From NCBI GenBank assembly GCA_001298545.1, contig LJCX01000029.1, positions 496,001 through 560,000 on the forward strand: a stretch of DNA of 64,000 nt, read 5' to 3'. The translations under genes and the position numbers were made by a program. This DNA is from Actinobacteria bacterium OV320 (GTDB lineage Bacteria > Actinomycetota > Actinomycetes > Streptomycetales > Streptomycetaceae). The notes below the pieces were generated by a model that saw only the letters and a program-made list of their open reading frames with translations, did not search any database and was not told the origin of the DNA. The first letter of the stretch is position 1. Each line of letters starts with the position of its first letter. Shown here one piece after another: positions 34,513 through 43,556 of this stretch.

Positions 34513-34541
34513 TTGACATGCCCAAAAAGTTCCTCCATATT
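34513..34541 (+). promoter_or_regulatory. Strong vegetative promoter driving a leaderless small ORF
   Basis: TTGACA (34513-34518) is a perfect -35 box. CATATT (34536-34541) follows 17 nt later as the -10 box. The ATG at 34549 is 7 nt beyond, exactly where transcription should begin. This is the best sigma-70-type promoter in the window. Confidence 0.75.
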
Positions 34542-34548
34542 GCTGCGT

Positions 34549-34644
34549 ATGTGGTCTAGTCATCCCGTCGACAGCAGCGCCGCCATCGAGCTGGCGCTCT
34601 TCGGCGTGACCGCGCTCTGCGTGGCCGACATCCACTGTCGCTGA
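34549..34644 (+). CDS. Leaderless 31-residue peptide ORF upstream of an oligopeptide importer
   Basis: The ORF starts ATGTGGTCTAGTCATCCC and encodes MWSSHPVDSSAAIELALFGV followed by 11 residues ending CVADIHCR. The promoter predicts transcription from the A of ATG. It has a hydrophobic centre and two cysteines in its last eight residues. No RiPP-modifying enzyme is nearby. Two readings are possible: a regulatory uORF whose translation near the Cys codons controls the ABC operon, like the cysteine-responsive leaderless uORFs of mycobacteria, or a small secreted or signalling peptide. A leader of ~200 nt with competing hairpins follows. I do not recognise a named family. Confidence 0.55.
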   Translation: MWSSHPVDSSAAIELALFGVTALCVADIHCR

Positions 34645-34687
34645 CGCCGCCCTCAGGCGCGTGCGTCGCGAATTCCCTTTTCTCTCC

Positions 34688-34716
34688 GAGCCGTGACCCG
34701 GTCACGGCCACGGCTC
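34688..34716 (+). promoter_or_regulatory. Mutually exclusive hairpins in the ABC-operon leader
   Basis: CCGTG at 34691-34695 can pair with CACGG at 34703-34707 (within CCGTGACC/GGTCACGG) or, in the longer GAGCCGTG/CACGGCTC stem, with 34709-34713. The two structures cannot coexist. The arrangement, 44 nt after the small ORF, resembles an attenuator. Another G/C hairpin follows near 34725-34737. Confidence 0.4.
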
Positions 34717-34840
34717 TTCGACGACCCGGCGCCGGGGCGGACGTCTGTTCACGTTCGTCTCACTCCTCGTCCACAAGTCTCGGATACCGAGATGCCCCGG
34801 CAGGGGCCGCGAGACCGCCAACCGAGAGGTCGTCATTCCG

Positions 34841-36559
34841 ATGCGTCAACCGTCCCTCACAGCGCGCCGCGTCGCCGCGGTATCCGTCAGCCTGGTGGTG
34901 GCCGCGGGCGCCGCCGCCTGCGGGCCTGAGGACAACGATGCCAAGGCCTCCGGCGGCGACTCCGCCCCGCACCAGGGCGGGACCCTCACCATCCTGAACC
35001 GCAACCCCCAGCAGGACTTCGACCCGGCCCGCCTCTACACCTCCGGCGGCGGCAAGGTCCCCACCCTGGTCTTCAGAACCCTCACCACGCGCAACCGTGA
35101 GAACGGAGCCCCCGGCACCGAGGTCGTCCCCGACCTCGCCACCGACACCGGGCGCCCCAACAAGGACGCCACCGAGTGGACGTACACCCTCAAGGAGGGC
35201 CTGAAGTACGAGGACGGGACCGCGATCACCTCGGCCGACATCAAGTACGGCATCGAGCGGTCCTTCGCGCCCGAGCTCTCCGGCGGCGCGCCCTACCTGC
35301 GGGACTGGCTGGTGGGCGCGGCCGACTACCAGGGGCCGTACAAGGACTCCAAGGGTCTCGCCGCCATCGAGACGCCGGACAGCCGGACGATCGTCTTCCA
35401 TCTGAACAAGCCCGAGGGCGAGTTCCCGTACCTGGCCACGCAGACGCAGTTCGCGCCCGTCCCGAAGGCCAAGGACACCGGTACGAAGTACGAGGAGCAC
35501 CCGGTCTCGTCCGGCCCCTACAAGGTCGTCAAGAACGAGAACGACGGCGAGCGGCTCACCCTGGAGCGCAACACCTACTGGTCGGCGAAGACGGACGCCG
35601 AGCGCAAGGCGTACCCCGACAAGATCGACGTACGGTCCGGGCTCGACTCCTCGGTGATCAACCAGCGGCTGTCCGCGTCCCAGGGGGCGGACGCCACCGC
35701 CATCACCACGGACACCAACCTCGGCCCGGCCGAACTCGCCAAGGTCAGCGGCGACAAGGAACTCGCCGCGCGGGTCGGCACCGGCCACTTCGGCTACACC
35801 GACTACATCGCGTTCAACCCGAACGTGAAGCCGTTCGACGACATCAGGGTGCGGCAGGCGATCTCGTACGCCGTCGACCGGTCGTCGGTCGTCAACGCGG
35901 CGGGCGGCTCTTCGCTCGCCGAGGCCGCCACCACCTACCTGCCGAACCAGAAGTCCTTCGGCTACGAGCCCTACGACCTCTTCCCGGCGGGCAGCACGGG
36001 CAACGCGGCGAAGGCCAGGGAACTGCTGAAGCAGGCCGGTCACCCGAACGGGCTGACCATCACCCTCACCCACTCCAACAGCCAGGACTTCGAGACCAGC
36101 CCGGAGATCGCGACCGCGATCCAGGACGCGCTCAAGAAGGCCGGCATCACCGTCAAGCTCCAGGGCCTGGAGGACAACGACTACTCCGACACGATCCACG
36201 ACGTGAAGACCGAGCCCGGCTTCTTCCTGGCCCACTGGGGAGCCGACTGGCCCTCCGGCGGTCCGTTCCTCGCCCCCATCTTCGACGGCCGGCAGATCGT
36301 CAAGGACGGCGCCAACTTCAACACGGGCTTCCTGAACGACAAGTCGGTCAATGCCGAGATCGACGCGATCAACAAGTTGACCGACCTCGACGCTGCCGCC
36401 AAGCGATGGGGTGCACTGGACAAGAAGATCGGGGCGCAGGCGCTGACCGTGCCGCTGTTCCACCCCGTCTACAAGCGGCTCTACGGCGAGGACATCCGCA
36501 ACATCGTCATCAGCGACTGGGACGGCGTCCTGGATCCCTCGCAGGTCGCGGTGAAGTAG
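34841..36559 (+). CDS. Peptide-type ABC transporter substrate-binding lipoprotein
   Basis: This 572-residue SBP_bac_5 (OppA/DppA) protein has a signal peptide with a basic start and a lipobox-like GAAAC near residue 23-27, so it is tethered outside the membrane. The body carries family hallmarks: GGTLTILN at the start of the mature part, TYTLKEGLKYEDGTAIT, and VRQAISYAVDR. It binds peptides or similar solutes and hands them to the two permeases encoded next. The SD is weak and distant. It heads an operon of four genes. The ligand is unknown; neither BldK nor a nickel system is implied by sequence alone. Confidence 0.92.
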   Translation: MRQPSLTARRVAAVSVSLVVAAGAAACGPEDNDAKASGGDSAPHQGGTLTILNRNPQQDFDPARLYTSGGGKVPTLVFRTLTTRNRENGAPGTEVVPDLATDTGRPNKDATEWTYTLKEGLKYEDGTAITSADIKYGIERSFAPELSGGAPYLRDWLVGAADYQGPYKDSKGLAAIETPDSRTIVFHLNKPEGEFPYLATQTQFAPVPKAKDTGTKYEEHPVSSGPYKVVKNENDGERLTLERNTYWSAKTDAERKAYPDKIDVRSGLDSSVINQRLSASQGADATAITTDTNLGPAELAKVSGDKELAARVGTGHFGYTDYIAFNPNVKPFDDIRVRQAISYAVDRSSVVNAAGGSSLAEAATTYLPNQKSFGYEPYDLFPAGSTGNAAKARELLKQAGHPNGLTITLTHSNSQDFETSPEIATAIQDALKKAGITVKLQGLEDNDYSDTIHDVKTEPGFFLAHWGADWPSGGPFLAPIFDGRQIVKDGANFNTGFLNDKSVNAEIDAINKLTDLDAAAKRWGALDKKIGAQALTVPLFHPVYKRLYGEDIRNIVISDWDGVLDPSQVAVK

Positions 36560-36563
36560 CACC

Positions 36564-37613
36564 GTGAGCGAGGCAGTCACCAAGGCGGCCGCCGAGGCCG
36601 TCATCGCCGCCCAGGCCCCCGGTACGGACCCCGCGTCCGTCCCGGGGGCCTCGGGCGCCCGTCAGTTCTGGCGGCGGCTGCGAGCGCAGCGTGCCGCCCT
36701 CGTCGCGGCGGTCGTCGTCGCGCTGCTCGTCCTGGTCGCGCTCGCCGCGCCGCTGCTCACCGCCCTCGAGGGCCAGGACCCGACCACCTACCACCCCTCC
36801 CTCATCGACTCCGCGCGCGGGGGCGTGCCCGTCGGCCCGCTGGGCGGCATCGGCGGCGACCACTGGCTCGGCGTCGAACCGCAGACCGGACGCGACCTGT
36901 TCGCCCGTCTCGTCCACGGCGCCCGGGTGTCGCTGGGCGTCGCGCTGGCCGCGACGATCATCCAGATCGCCATCGGCGTCACCCTGGGCATCGCCGCCGC
37001 GCTCGGCAGCCGATGGGTTGATCAACTGTTGAGCCGGATCACCGACATCTTCGTCGCCCTGCCGCTGATGATCATGTCGTTGGCGCTGCTCGCGATCGTC
37101 CCGGCGGGCTTCCCCCGGCCCGTCCTGGTCACCCTGGTCATCGGGCTGCTCTCCTGGGGCAACATCGCCAAGGTGGTGCGCGCCCAGACGCTCACCCTCA
37201 AGGGGCTCGATCACGTCTCGGCGGCCCGGCTCAGCGGCTGGGGCACCTGGCGGATCGCCCGCCGGGAACTGCTGCCCGGGCTCGCCGCCCCCGTCATCAC
37301 CTACGCGGCGCTGCTCGTGCCGCAGAACATCACCGTCGAGGCCGCGCTGTCCTTCCTCGGGGTCGGCGTGAAGCCGCCGACGCCGTCCTGGGGACAGATG
37401 CTCACCGCCGCCGACGTCTGGTACCAGGCGGCCCCGCAGTACCTGCTGCTGCCCGCCGGCGCCCTCTTCGTGACCGTCCTCGCGCTGACCGTCCTCGGCG
37501 ACGGCGTGCGCACGGCACTGGACCCGCGCGCGGCGTCCCGGCTGCGGGTGGGGACCGGACGCCGGCGGGAGCACCGAGCGGACACCGCAGGCGAGAAGGA
37601 GACGTCCTCATGA
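36564..37613 (+). CDS. ABC transporter permease, DppC/OppC type
   Basis: This 349-residue permease has an N-terminal helix after a ~40-residue cytosolic lead and five or six helices in the BPD_transp_1 domain. The EAA loop is visible as AKVVRAQTLTLKGLDHVSAARLSGWG split over its helices. EAALSFLGVGVKPPTPSWG is the typical DppC C-terminal motif. GTG at 36564 is 4 bp after the binding-protein stop. It pairs with the next permease. Confidence 0.92.
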   Translation: MSEAVTKAAAEAVIAAQAPGTDPASVPGASGARQFWRRLRAQRAALVAAVVVALLVLVALAAPLLTALEGQDPTTYHPSLIDSARGGVPVGPLGGIGGDHWLGVEPQTGRDLFARLVHGARVSLGVALAATIIQIAIGVTLGIAAALGSRWVDQLLSRITDIFVALPLMIMSLALLAIVPAGFPRPVLVTLVIGLLSWGNIAKVVRAQTLTLKGLDHVSAARLSGWGTWRIARRELLPGLAAPVITYAALLVPQNITVEAALSFLGVGVKPPTPSWGQMLTAADVWYQAAPQYLLLPAGALFVTVLALTVLGDGVRTALDPRAASRLRVGTGRRREHRADTAGEKETSS

Positions 37614-38617
37614 GCGGCTTCGGCGGTTTCGGCGGCTTCGTGCTGCGCCGGGGCATCGGCACGATCCTCACCCTGTTCGCCATCTCGGTGATCGTCTACG
37701 TCGTCTTCTACGTCACCCCCGGCGACGTCGCCCAGATCACCTGCGGGCCGCGCTGCTCGCCGGCGCAGGTGCACCAGGTCGCCCAGCAACTGCGCCTCGA
37801 CGAACCCCTCTACGTGCGGTACTGGCACTTCGTCGAGGGTCTCGTCGCCGGACAGGACTACTCGACCGGCACCTCCGTGGAGCACTGCCCGGCGCCCTGC
37901 CTGGGGCTGTCGTACCAGAGCGATCAGCAGGTCACCCGGCTGATCCTGACCAAGCTGCCGGTGAGCCTGTCGCTCGTCCTCGGCGCGATGGTGGTCTGGC
38001 TGATCCTCGGTGTCGGCACCGGTGTGCTCTCCGCCTGGCGGCGCGGGCGGCTCACCGAGCGTGTCCTGACCGCCGTCACGCTGGCCGGAACGGCCACGCC
38101 CGTGTTCGTGATCGGCCTCATCCTGATGATCGTCGTCTGCGGCGAGCTCGAACTGCTGCCCTTCCCGCAGTACGTGAACCTCACCGACGACCCCGAACAG
38201 TGGGCGTGGAACCTGCTGCTGCCCTGGCTCTCGCTCGCCCTCATCGAGGCCGCCTCGTTCGCCCGGCTGACCCGCTCGTCGATGCTGGAGACCCTTGCCG
38301 AGGACCACATCCGCACCTTCCGCGCGTACGGCGTCGGCGAGCGGTCGATCATCGGGCGGCACGCGCTGCGCGGGGCGTTCGCGCCGGTCATCGCGCTGAA
38401 CGCCAACAACTTCGGCTCCGCGGTCGGCGGCGCCGTGCTCACCGAGACCCTCTTCGGGCTCCCCGGCATCGGCCAGGAACTGGTGCACGCGGTCAACGTC
38501 GTGGACCTTCCGGTGGTCGTCGGCATGGTTCTGGTCATCGGTTTCTTCGTGGTCCTCGCCAACGCCGTCGCGGACGTCCTGTACGCGGTGGCCGACCGAC
38601 GGGTGGTGCTCGCATGA
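37610..38617 (+). CDS. ABC transporter permease, DppB/OppB type
   Basis: This 335-residue permease has a first helix RRGIGTILTLFAISVIVYVVF and the DppB motif YVTPGD. A long external loop follows with four cysteines (TCGPRCSP and HCPAPCLG), possibly two disulphides. The C-terminal domain has the EAA loop (TLAEDHIRTFRAYGVG) and ETLFGLPGIGQ. ATG at 37610 overlaps the previous stop by 4 bp. The Cys-bearing loop is unusual for this family and may shape contact with the binding protein. Confidence 0.92.
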   Translation: MSGFGGFGGFVLRRGIGTILTLFAISVIVYVVFYVTPGDVAQITCGPRCSPAQVHQVAQQLRLDEPLYVRYWHFVEGLVAGQDYSTGTSVEHCPAPCLGLSYQSDQQVTRLILTKLPVSLSLVLGAMVVWLILGVGTGVLSAWRRGRLTERVLTAVTLAGTATPVFVIGLILMIVVCGELELLPFPQYVNLTDDPEQWAWNLLLPWLSLALIEAASFARLTRSSMLETLAEDHIRTFRAYGVGERSIIGRHALRGAFAPVIALNANNFGSAVGGAVLTETLFGLPGIGQELVHAVNVVDLPVVVGMVLVIGFFVVLANAVADVLYAVADRRVVLA

Positions 38618-40278
38618 GCCTGGTGGAAGTCACGGACCTGACGGTCGAGTTCGGCGCGCTGCGCGCCGTCGACGGCCTCTCCTTCCGCCTGGCCGAGGGC
38701 GCCGCCCTCGGCCTCGTCGGCGAGTCCGGCTCCGGCAAGTCCACGGTCGCCTCGGCCCTCCTGGGGCTGCACCGGGGGACGGGCGCCGCCGTCGGCGGCT
38801 CGGTACGCGTCGCCGGGACCGACGTACAGGCCGCGTCGGACGAGGAACTGCGGCGGCTGCGCGGCGGCCGGGCGGCGATGGTCTTCCAGGACCCGCTGTC
38901 CTCCCTCGACCCGTACTACGCGATCGGTGACCAGATCGCCGAGGTGTACCGCGTGCACACGCGTGTGTCGCGCCGTACGGCACGCGCGCGTGCGGTGCAG
39001 GTCCTGGACAGGGTGGGGATTCCCGACCCGGTCCGGCGCTCCCGGTCGCGGCCGCACGAGTTCAGCGGCGGCATGCGCCAGCGGGCCCTCATCGCCATGG
39101 CGCTGGCCTGTGAACCCGACCTGTTGATCGCCGACGAGCCGACGACCGCGCTCGACGTGACCGTCCAGGCCCAGATCCTCGACCTGCTGCACGCCCTGCG
39201 CGAGGACACCGGCATGGGGCTGCTGCTGGTCACGCACGACGTGGGCGTGGCGGCGGAGAGCGTCGACGAGGTGCTGGTCATGCGGCACGGCCGGCTCGTC
39301 GAGCACGGGCCCGTCGAAGCCGTTCTGGCGGCTCCCGCGCAGCCGTACACCCGCGAGCTGCTCGGAGCCGTGCCCCGGGTGGAGGCACGTCGAGCGGTCG
39401 GGCACGGGTCGCCCGGGCAGGACGCGGGCGGGTCGCAGCCGGACGGACCGCGTCCGGCCGCCGAGCCGTCGGGCGAGGTCGTGCTGGAGGCGCGCGGGCT
39501 GCGCCGCGAGTTCGGGCGCGGCAAGCGGGCCTTCGCGGCCGTGGACGGCGTGTCGCTGACCGTCCACCGCGGCGAGACCCTCGGCGTCGTCGGGGAGAGC
39601 GGCAGCGGCAAGACGACCCTCGGCCGGATGCTGGTCGGACTGCTGGAGCCGACGGCCGGCGAGGTCCGGTACGAGGGCCGCGTGTCGTCCGGGGTGAACC
39701 CGACCGTGCAGATGGTCTTCCAGGACCCCGTCTCCTCCCTCAACCCCCGCCGCAGCGTCGGTGAGTCCATCGCCGACCCGCTCCGCGCACGCGTGCGCGG
39801 CGTGCGGGGGAAGGACGAGGCACGCATCAGGGGACGCGTGACGGAACTGCTGGAGCGTGTGGGACTCGAAGCCGCGCACTACGACCGCTACCCGCACGAG
39901 TTCAGCGGCGGGCAGCGCCCGCGCGTGGGCATCGCGCGGGCACTCGCGGCCGACCCGCGCGTCATCGTGTGCGACGAGCCGGTCTCCGCGCTCGACGTGA
40001 CCACCCAGGCCCAGGTCGTCGCCCTGCTCGGCGAGCTCCAGCGGGAACTCGGTCTCGCGCTGGTCTTCGTCGCCCATGACCTGGCCGTGGTGCGCCAGGT
40101 CAGCGACCGGGTCGCGGTGATGCGGCGCGGCCGGGTCGTCGAGGAGGGACCCGCGGACGAGGTGTACGAGTCGCCGCGGGACCCGTACACCCGGCAGCTG
40201 CTGGCCGCCGTACCGGCACTCGACCCGGCGGTCGCCGCCCGCCGACGCGCCGAACGGCGGCAGCCGGCCCTGGCCTGA
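38614..40278 (+). CDS. Fused DppD-DppF-type ABC transporter ATPase
   Basis: This 554-residue protein has two complete ATPase domains in one chain, replacing separate DppD and DppF subunits. Domain 1: GESGSGKST, FSGGMRQRA, LLIADEPTTALD and the switch His in THD. Domain 2: GESGSGKTT, FSGGQRPRV, VIVCDEPVSALD and AHD. The linker between is Pro/Gly-rich. In the second signature the usual Gln of GGQRQR is Pro, an odd change next to the ATP-binding signature. ATG at 38614 overlaps the previous stop. A terminator lies 100 bp downstream, closing the operon. Confidence 0.93.
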   Translation: MSLVEVTDLTVEFGALRAVDGLSFRLAEGAALGLVGESGSGKSTVASALLGLHRGTGAAVGGSVRVAGTDVQAASDEELRRLRGGRAAMVFQDPLSSLDPYYAIGDQIAEVYRVHTRVSRRTARARAVQVLDRVGIPDPVRRSRSRPHEFSGGMRQRALIAMALACEPDLLIADEPTTALDVTVQAQILDLLHALREDTGMGLLLVTHDVGVAAESVDEVLVMRHGRLVEHGPVEAVLAAPAQPYTRELLGAVPRVEARRAVGHGSPGQDAGGSQPDGPRPAAEPSGEVVLEARGLRREFGRGKRAFAAVDGVSLTVHRGETLGVVGESGSGKTTLGRMLVGLLEPTAGEVRYEGRVSSGVNPTVQMVFQDPVSSLNPRRSVGESIADPLRARVRGVRGKDEARIRGRVTELLERVGLEAAHYDRYPHEFSGGQRPRVGIARALAADPRVIVCDEPVSALDVTTQAQVVALLGELQRELGLALVFVAHDLAVVRQVSDRVAVMRRGRVVEEGPADEVYESPRDPYTRQLLAAVPALDPAVAARRRAERRQPALA

Positions 40279-40378
40279 GACCCGTGTGGCACGTGTGACG
40301 TGACGTTTCGCAGTCGGATGATCCCCTAGCGCGACCGAACGCGACCCGCACGGGAAAGTTACGACCGTTCACCCCTTT

Positions 40379-40414
40379 TGGTGGTGCGACGGACAACCGT
40401 CCGTCGCACCACCA
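40379..40414 (+). terminator. Terminator of the ABC operon
   Basis: A 16-bp perfect stem (40379-40394 with 40399-40414, 4-nt loop) is preceded by CCCCTTTT. It separates the transporter from the glycosyltransferase operon. Confidence 0.85.
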
Positions 40415-40491
40415 CCTTGTCCGCATACGTTCGTCCCGCTGCGAGCCGCCGGGTCAACGGCGGCTCCCCAAACGGGAGATCGGGAGTGTGC

Positions 40492-42273
40492 GTGCGCATC
40501 GGACTGCTGACGGAGGGCGGCTATCCGTATCTGAGCGGTGACGCCGGGCTCTGGTGCGACCGGCTCGTGCGCGGGCTCGGGCAGCACGAGTTCGACCTCT
40601 ACGCGCTCAGCCGTGCCGAACACCAGGAAGAAGCGGGCTGGGTCGAGCTGCCGCCGCAGGTCAGCCGGGTGCGTACGGCACCGCTGTGGACGGCGCAGGA
40701 CGACGGCGTCGCCTACGGCAGGCGCGCGCGCCGGCGCTTCGCCGAGTCCTACGGCGAGTTGGTGACCGCGCTGTGCGAGGGGGACCGCCCGGATCCGGCG
40801 GGCCCCCCGGAGGCCGCTGCGGCCGCTGAGGCGGACCGTTTCGCCAACGCGCTGTACGGCCTCGCCGAACTCGCCCGGGACGAGGGCGGCCTGGTGGGGG
40901 CACTCCGCTCGGAGAGTGCCGTGCGCGCTCTGGAACGTGCCTGCCGCGCGCCCGGCGCGCTGCGTACGGCGCGCGAGGCGCGCGTGCCCGAGCTGCTCGC
41001 CGTCGCCGCGCACCTCGAACGCGCCCTGCGCCCCCTCTCGCTCGACTGGTACGGGGACGAGAGCGGAGGCGACGGGGGCGAGGGCCTCGGCGCGGTCGAC
41101 CTGTGCCATGCCACGTCCGGCGGTGCGGCGGCCCTGCCCGGGCTGCTCGCACGGCACTTCTTCGACGTGCCGCTGCTGGTGACCGAGTACGGGGTCCGGC
41201 TGCGGACGCACTATCTGAGCTCGGGGACGGGCCCCTCGCCGACAGGATCCGCGGGGCCCGCGCCCGCGCCGTCCGCCGACGCGGCTCCCGCCGTCCGGTC
41301 GCTGGTCGCCGCCTTCCACGGTCGGCTCGCCGCCGAGGTGTACCGGCAGGCGGCAGGCGTCCCCCCCGGCAACGCCCACGCCCGCCGCTGGCAGGAGCGA
41401 TGCGGTGCCGACCGCGCCAAACTTCGCACCGTCTACCCGGGCATGGACGCGTCCCGCTTCGCCGAGGCGGGCGACTCCCTCGACACCGCCGATCCGCACA
41501 CCCTGGTCTGGGTCGGCCGGGTGGAACCGGCCAAGGACCTGGTCTCCCTGCTGCACGCCTTCGCGGAGCTGCGCAAGCAGGAACCGCGCACCCGCCTGCG
41601 GATCATCGGCGCCGCGGCCGGGGCGGAGGGGCAGGCCTACCTCGGCCACTGCAAGGTGCTGGCCGCACAGCTCTTCCCCGACGAGGCGGACGGACCGCAC
41701 GCCGTCGGCGACAACCCGGTGTCCTTCGAGGAGATCGGCGGCCCGGACGCGCCCACCCTCGCCGAGGCGTACACGGCCGGTGCGGTGGTCGTCCTGTCCA
41801 GCGTCGTCGAGGGGTTCCCGGTCGGCCTGGTCGAGGCGATGTTCTGCGGCCGCGCGACCGTGTCGACCGACGTCGGTGCGGTGGTCGAGGTCATCGGCGG
41901 CACGGGACTGGTCGTTCCGCCGCGCAATCCGCGGGCGCTCGCCGAGGCGTGCGTGGCGCTGCTGCGCGACCCCGAGCGCCGTGCACGCCTGGGCGCGGCC
42001 GCCCGCGCCCGAGCCCTGGAACTCTTCACGGTCGAGCAGAACGTCACGGCATTTCACGGCATTTACCTGGAGCTCGTCGCCCGGGCCCCGGCGCGGCGAT
42101 TCCTCTTCGACGACGGCGATCCCCGTCCGTTCGCCGTCCCGGCCGAGGCATGTCTGACGGGTCCCTGGGCCGGTCCGGACGCGCAGGTCACCGCCCGGGG
42201 TGGACCGAGCTGGGCGGCGGGGCCGGCGGCACGGGACACCTCGCCGATCGCCGCGACGGAGGGTGCACGATGA
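40492..42273 (+). CDS. PelF-like glycosyltransferase (DUF3492 + GT4)
   Basis: This 593-residue protein begins VRIGLLTEGGYPYLSGDAGLWCDRLV split across strand and helix, the DUF3492 domain found at the N-terminus of PelF. The C-terminal GT-B domain has the nucleotide-sugar side motifs VWVGRVEPAKDL and the EX7E pair in EGFPVGLVE. PelF is a cytosolic transferase using UDP-HexNAc to build Pel polysaccharide. Starts GTG 40486 and GTG 40492 are both possible; I prefer 40492 with GGGAG just upstream. Its stop overlaps the membrane-protein ATG as ATGA. An inserted disordered segment near 245-275 is poorly conserved. Confidence 0.88.
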   Translation: MRIGLLTEGGYPYLSGDAGLWCDRLVRGLGQHEFDLYALSRAEHQEEAGWVELPPQVSRVRTAPLWTAQDDGVAYGRRARRRFAESYGELVTALCEGDRPDPAGPPEAAAAAEADRFANALYGLAELARDEGGLVGALRSESAVRALERACRAPGALRTAREARVPELLAVAAHLERALRPLSLDWYGDESGGDGGEGLGAVDLCHATSGGAAALPGLLARHFFDVPLLVTEYGVRLRTHYLSSGTGPSPTGSAGPAPAPSADAAPAVRSLVAAFHGRLAAEVYRQAAGVPPGNAHARRWQERCGADRAKLRTVYPGMDASRFAEAGDSLDTADPHTLVWVGRVEPAKDLVSLLHAFAELRKQEPRTRLRIIGAAAGAEGQAYLGHCKVLAAQLFPDEADGPHAVGDNPVSFEEIGGPDAPTLAEAYTAGAVVVLSSVVEGFPVGLVEAMFCGRATVSTDVGAVVEVIGGTGLVVPPRNPRALAEACVALLRDPERRARLGAAARARALELFTVEQNVTAFHGIYLELVARAPARRFLFDDGDPRPFAVPAEACLTGPWAGPDAQVTARGGPSWAAGPAARDTSPIAATEGAR

Positions 42274-43556
42274 GCGGGCTCGAAGAACTGGACCGGCCGG
42301 GTACGCCGGGTGCACCGGGTGCACCGGGAACGCCGGGTACGCCGGGTACGCCGGGAACGCCGTCGCCGGGAACGCCGGGAGCGCCGGGGGCTGCGGAGGC
42401 GCCGGGGGGATTCGGGGCGCGCGTCTACGCCGATGCCGAGGGGCGGGCACCGGCCGCTCCCCGCCGGGGTGCCGCGGATCCGGTGAAAGCCCTGATGCAC
42501 CGTCACCGTGAGCTGTGCGAACGCGCCGTCGACCCGCTGGAGATCGCGGCGGGCCTGGAGGCCCACGGGGTCACCGACCGCACCGCCGCACGCTTCCGGC
42601 ACCGGGACGTCTTCTCCCTCGCGGAGGAGATGTACGCGCGCGTCCCCCGCGACGGCGACGCGCCCCCGCCCCCGACGGTCCAGGCGACCCCGCGGCCCCG
42701 CCTGGACCGGGCACTGCTCACCCTCCTGCCCGGTGTCCTGTGCGCCGCCGCAGTGACCGGTGTGCGCCTCACTCATGGGCGCACCTGTCTGCTCGTCGCC
42801 GCAGCGGGCGTCCTCGCCGTCGCCCTCGCCCTGCGCGCGGTACTGCGCCGGGGCCCGCTGAGCCCGCACCGCGGCGCCCACCCCGGCCAGCACCGGACGG
42901 GTGCCTGGACCTGCTGGCTCCTCGGCTACGCGGCCCTCGGCGACAGCCTTCTGCGTACGGCCGTCGCCGGAGGGCCCGACGGCCTGCCCGACGGGACGAC
43001 GGGGGGTCCGTGGCCCTTCGCCGCCGCCCCGCTGCTGACCCTCACCCTGGCCTGCGCTCCGGCCGCCTGGAGCGCCCATCTCCTCGCCGTACACGCCCGG
43101 CGCCGGCTGGACACCAGCCGTGGCCTGGAGGAGTTCGCCGCCTCCGTACAGCCCCTGCTGCTCGGCACCTTCGCCCTGTTCCTGGGCACGCTGGCCGCGC
43201 TGACCCCGCTGAGCGCCGCGGTCCTGGGCGAGCGGGCCGACTACGGACACACCCTCACCCTGGGCGCGCTCCTCTTCCTCGCCCGTCTCCTCACCGTGCA
43301 CGGCTTCACCCACGCCCCGGCGGTCGTCCTCGGAGTCGTCGGCACGGCGGAGGCGCTCGCCCCGGCCACGGTCTTCGCGGGTCGGCTGCCCGGCTGCGGC
43401 TTCCTGGCCGCTCCCGTGGAGAGCCTGATGGCCGCCTGGGGCCCGGCCGGTGTCCCGACCCTCGTCTGCGGAGCCGCCGCGCTGACCCTGCTGTTCCACG
43501 CGACCCGCACGCTGACCAGGGCCTCGGCCCACGCACGAACGGACCAGCCGTGCTGA
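42270..43556 (+). CDS. Polytopic membrane protein with collagen-like N-terminus
   Basis: This 428-residue protein starts with a ~35-residue low-complexity tract of repeated (T/A)PG triplets. A soluble segment with a conserved look follows (ADPVKALMHRHRELCERAVDPLEIA), and then about eight membrane helices from residue ~155. No transporter family is recognisable by eye. Its place between a PelF-like transferase and an epimerase suggests a role in polymer synthesis or export, perhaps filling the job of PelE/PelG, but the sequence does not prove that. ATG at 42270 overlaps the previous stop. The 3' end enters an 18-bp repeat array that continues past the stop. Confidence 0.82.
   Translation: MSGLEELDRPGTPGAPGAPGTPGTPGTPGTPSPGTPGAPGAAEAPGGFGARVYADAEGRAPAAPRRGAADPVKALMHRHRELCERAVDPLEIAAGLEAHGVTDRTAARFRHRDVFSLAEEMYARVPRDGDAPPPPTVQATPRPRLDRALLTLLPGVLCAAAVTGVRLTHGRTCLLVAAAGVLAVALALRAVLRRGPLSPHRGAHPGQHRTGAWTCWLLGYAALGDSLLRTAVAGGPDGLPDGTTGGPWPFAAAPLLTLTLACAPAAWSAHLLAVHARRRLDTSRGLEEFAASVQPLLLGTFALFLGTLAALTPLSAAVLGERADYGHTLTLGALLFLARLLTVHGFTHAPAVVLGVVGTAEALAPATVFAGRLPGCGFLAAPVESLMAAWGPAGVPTLVCGAAALTLLFHATRTLTRASAHARTDQPC
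42300..42390 (+). repeat. 9-bp triplet-peptide repeats in the membrane-protein gene
   Basis: About ten imperfect 9-bp units of the GGTACGCCG/GGTGCACCG type encode GTP-GAP-GAP-GTP and so on. All length changes keep frame because the unit is a multiple of three. Confidence 0.8.

Noticed and set aside
34549..34644. RiPP precursor peptide
   Set aside because: No lanthipeptide, lasso, radical-SAM or YcaO enzyme lies nearby. The promoter geometry favours a regulatory uORF, though a signalling peptide is not excluded.
34841..40278. The bldK oligopeptide importer
   Set aside because: Here the two ATPases are fused and the gene order is binding protein, DppC-type, DppB-type, ATPase. bldK has two separate ATPase genes in a different order.
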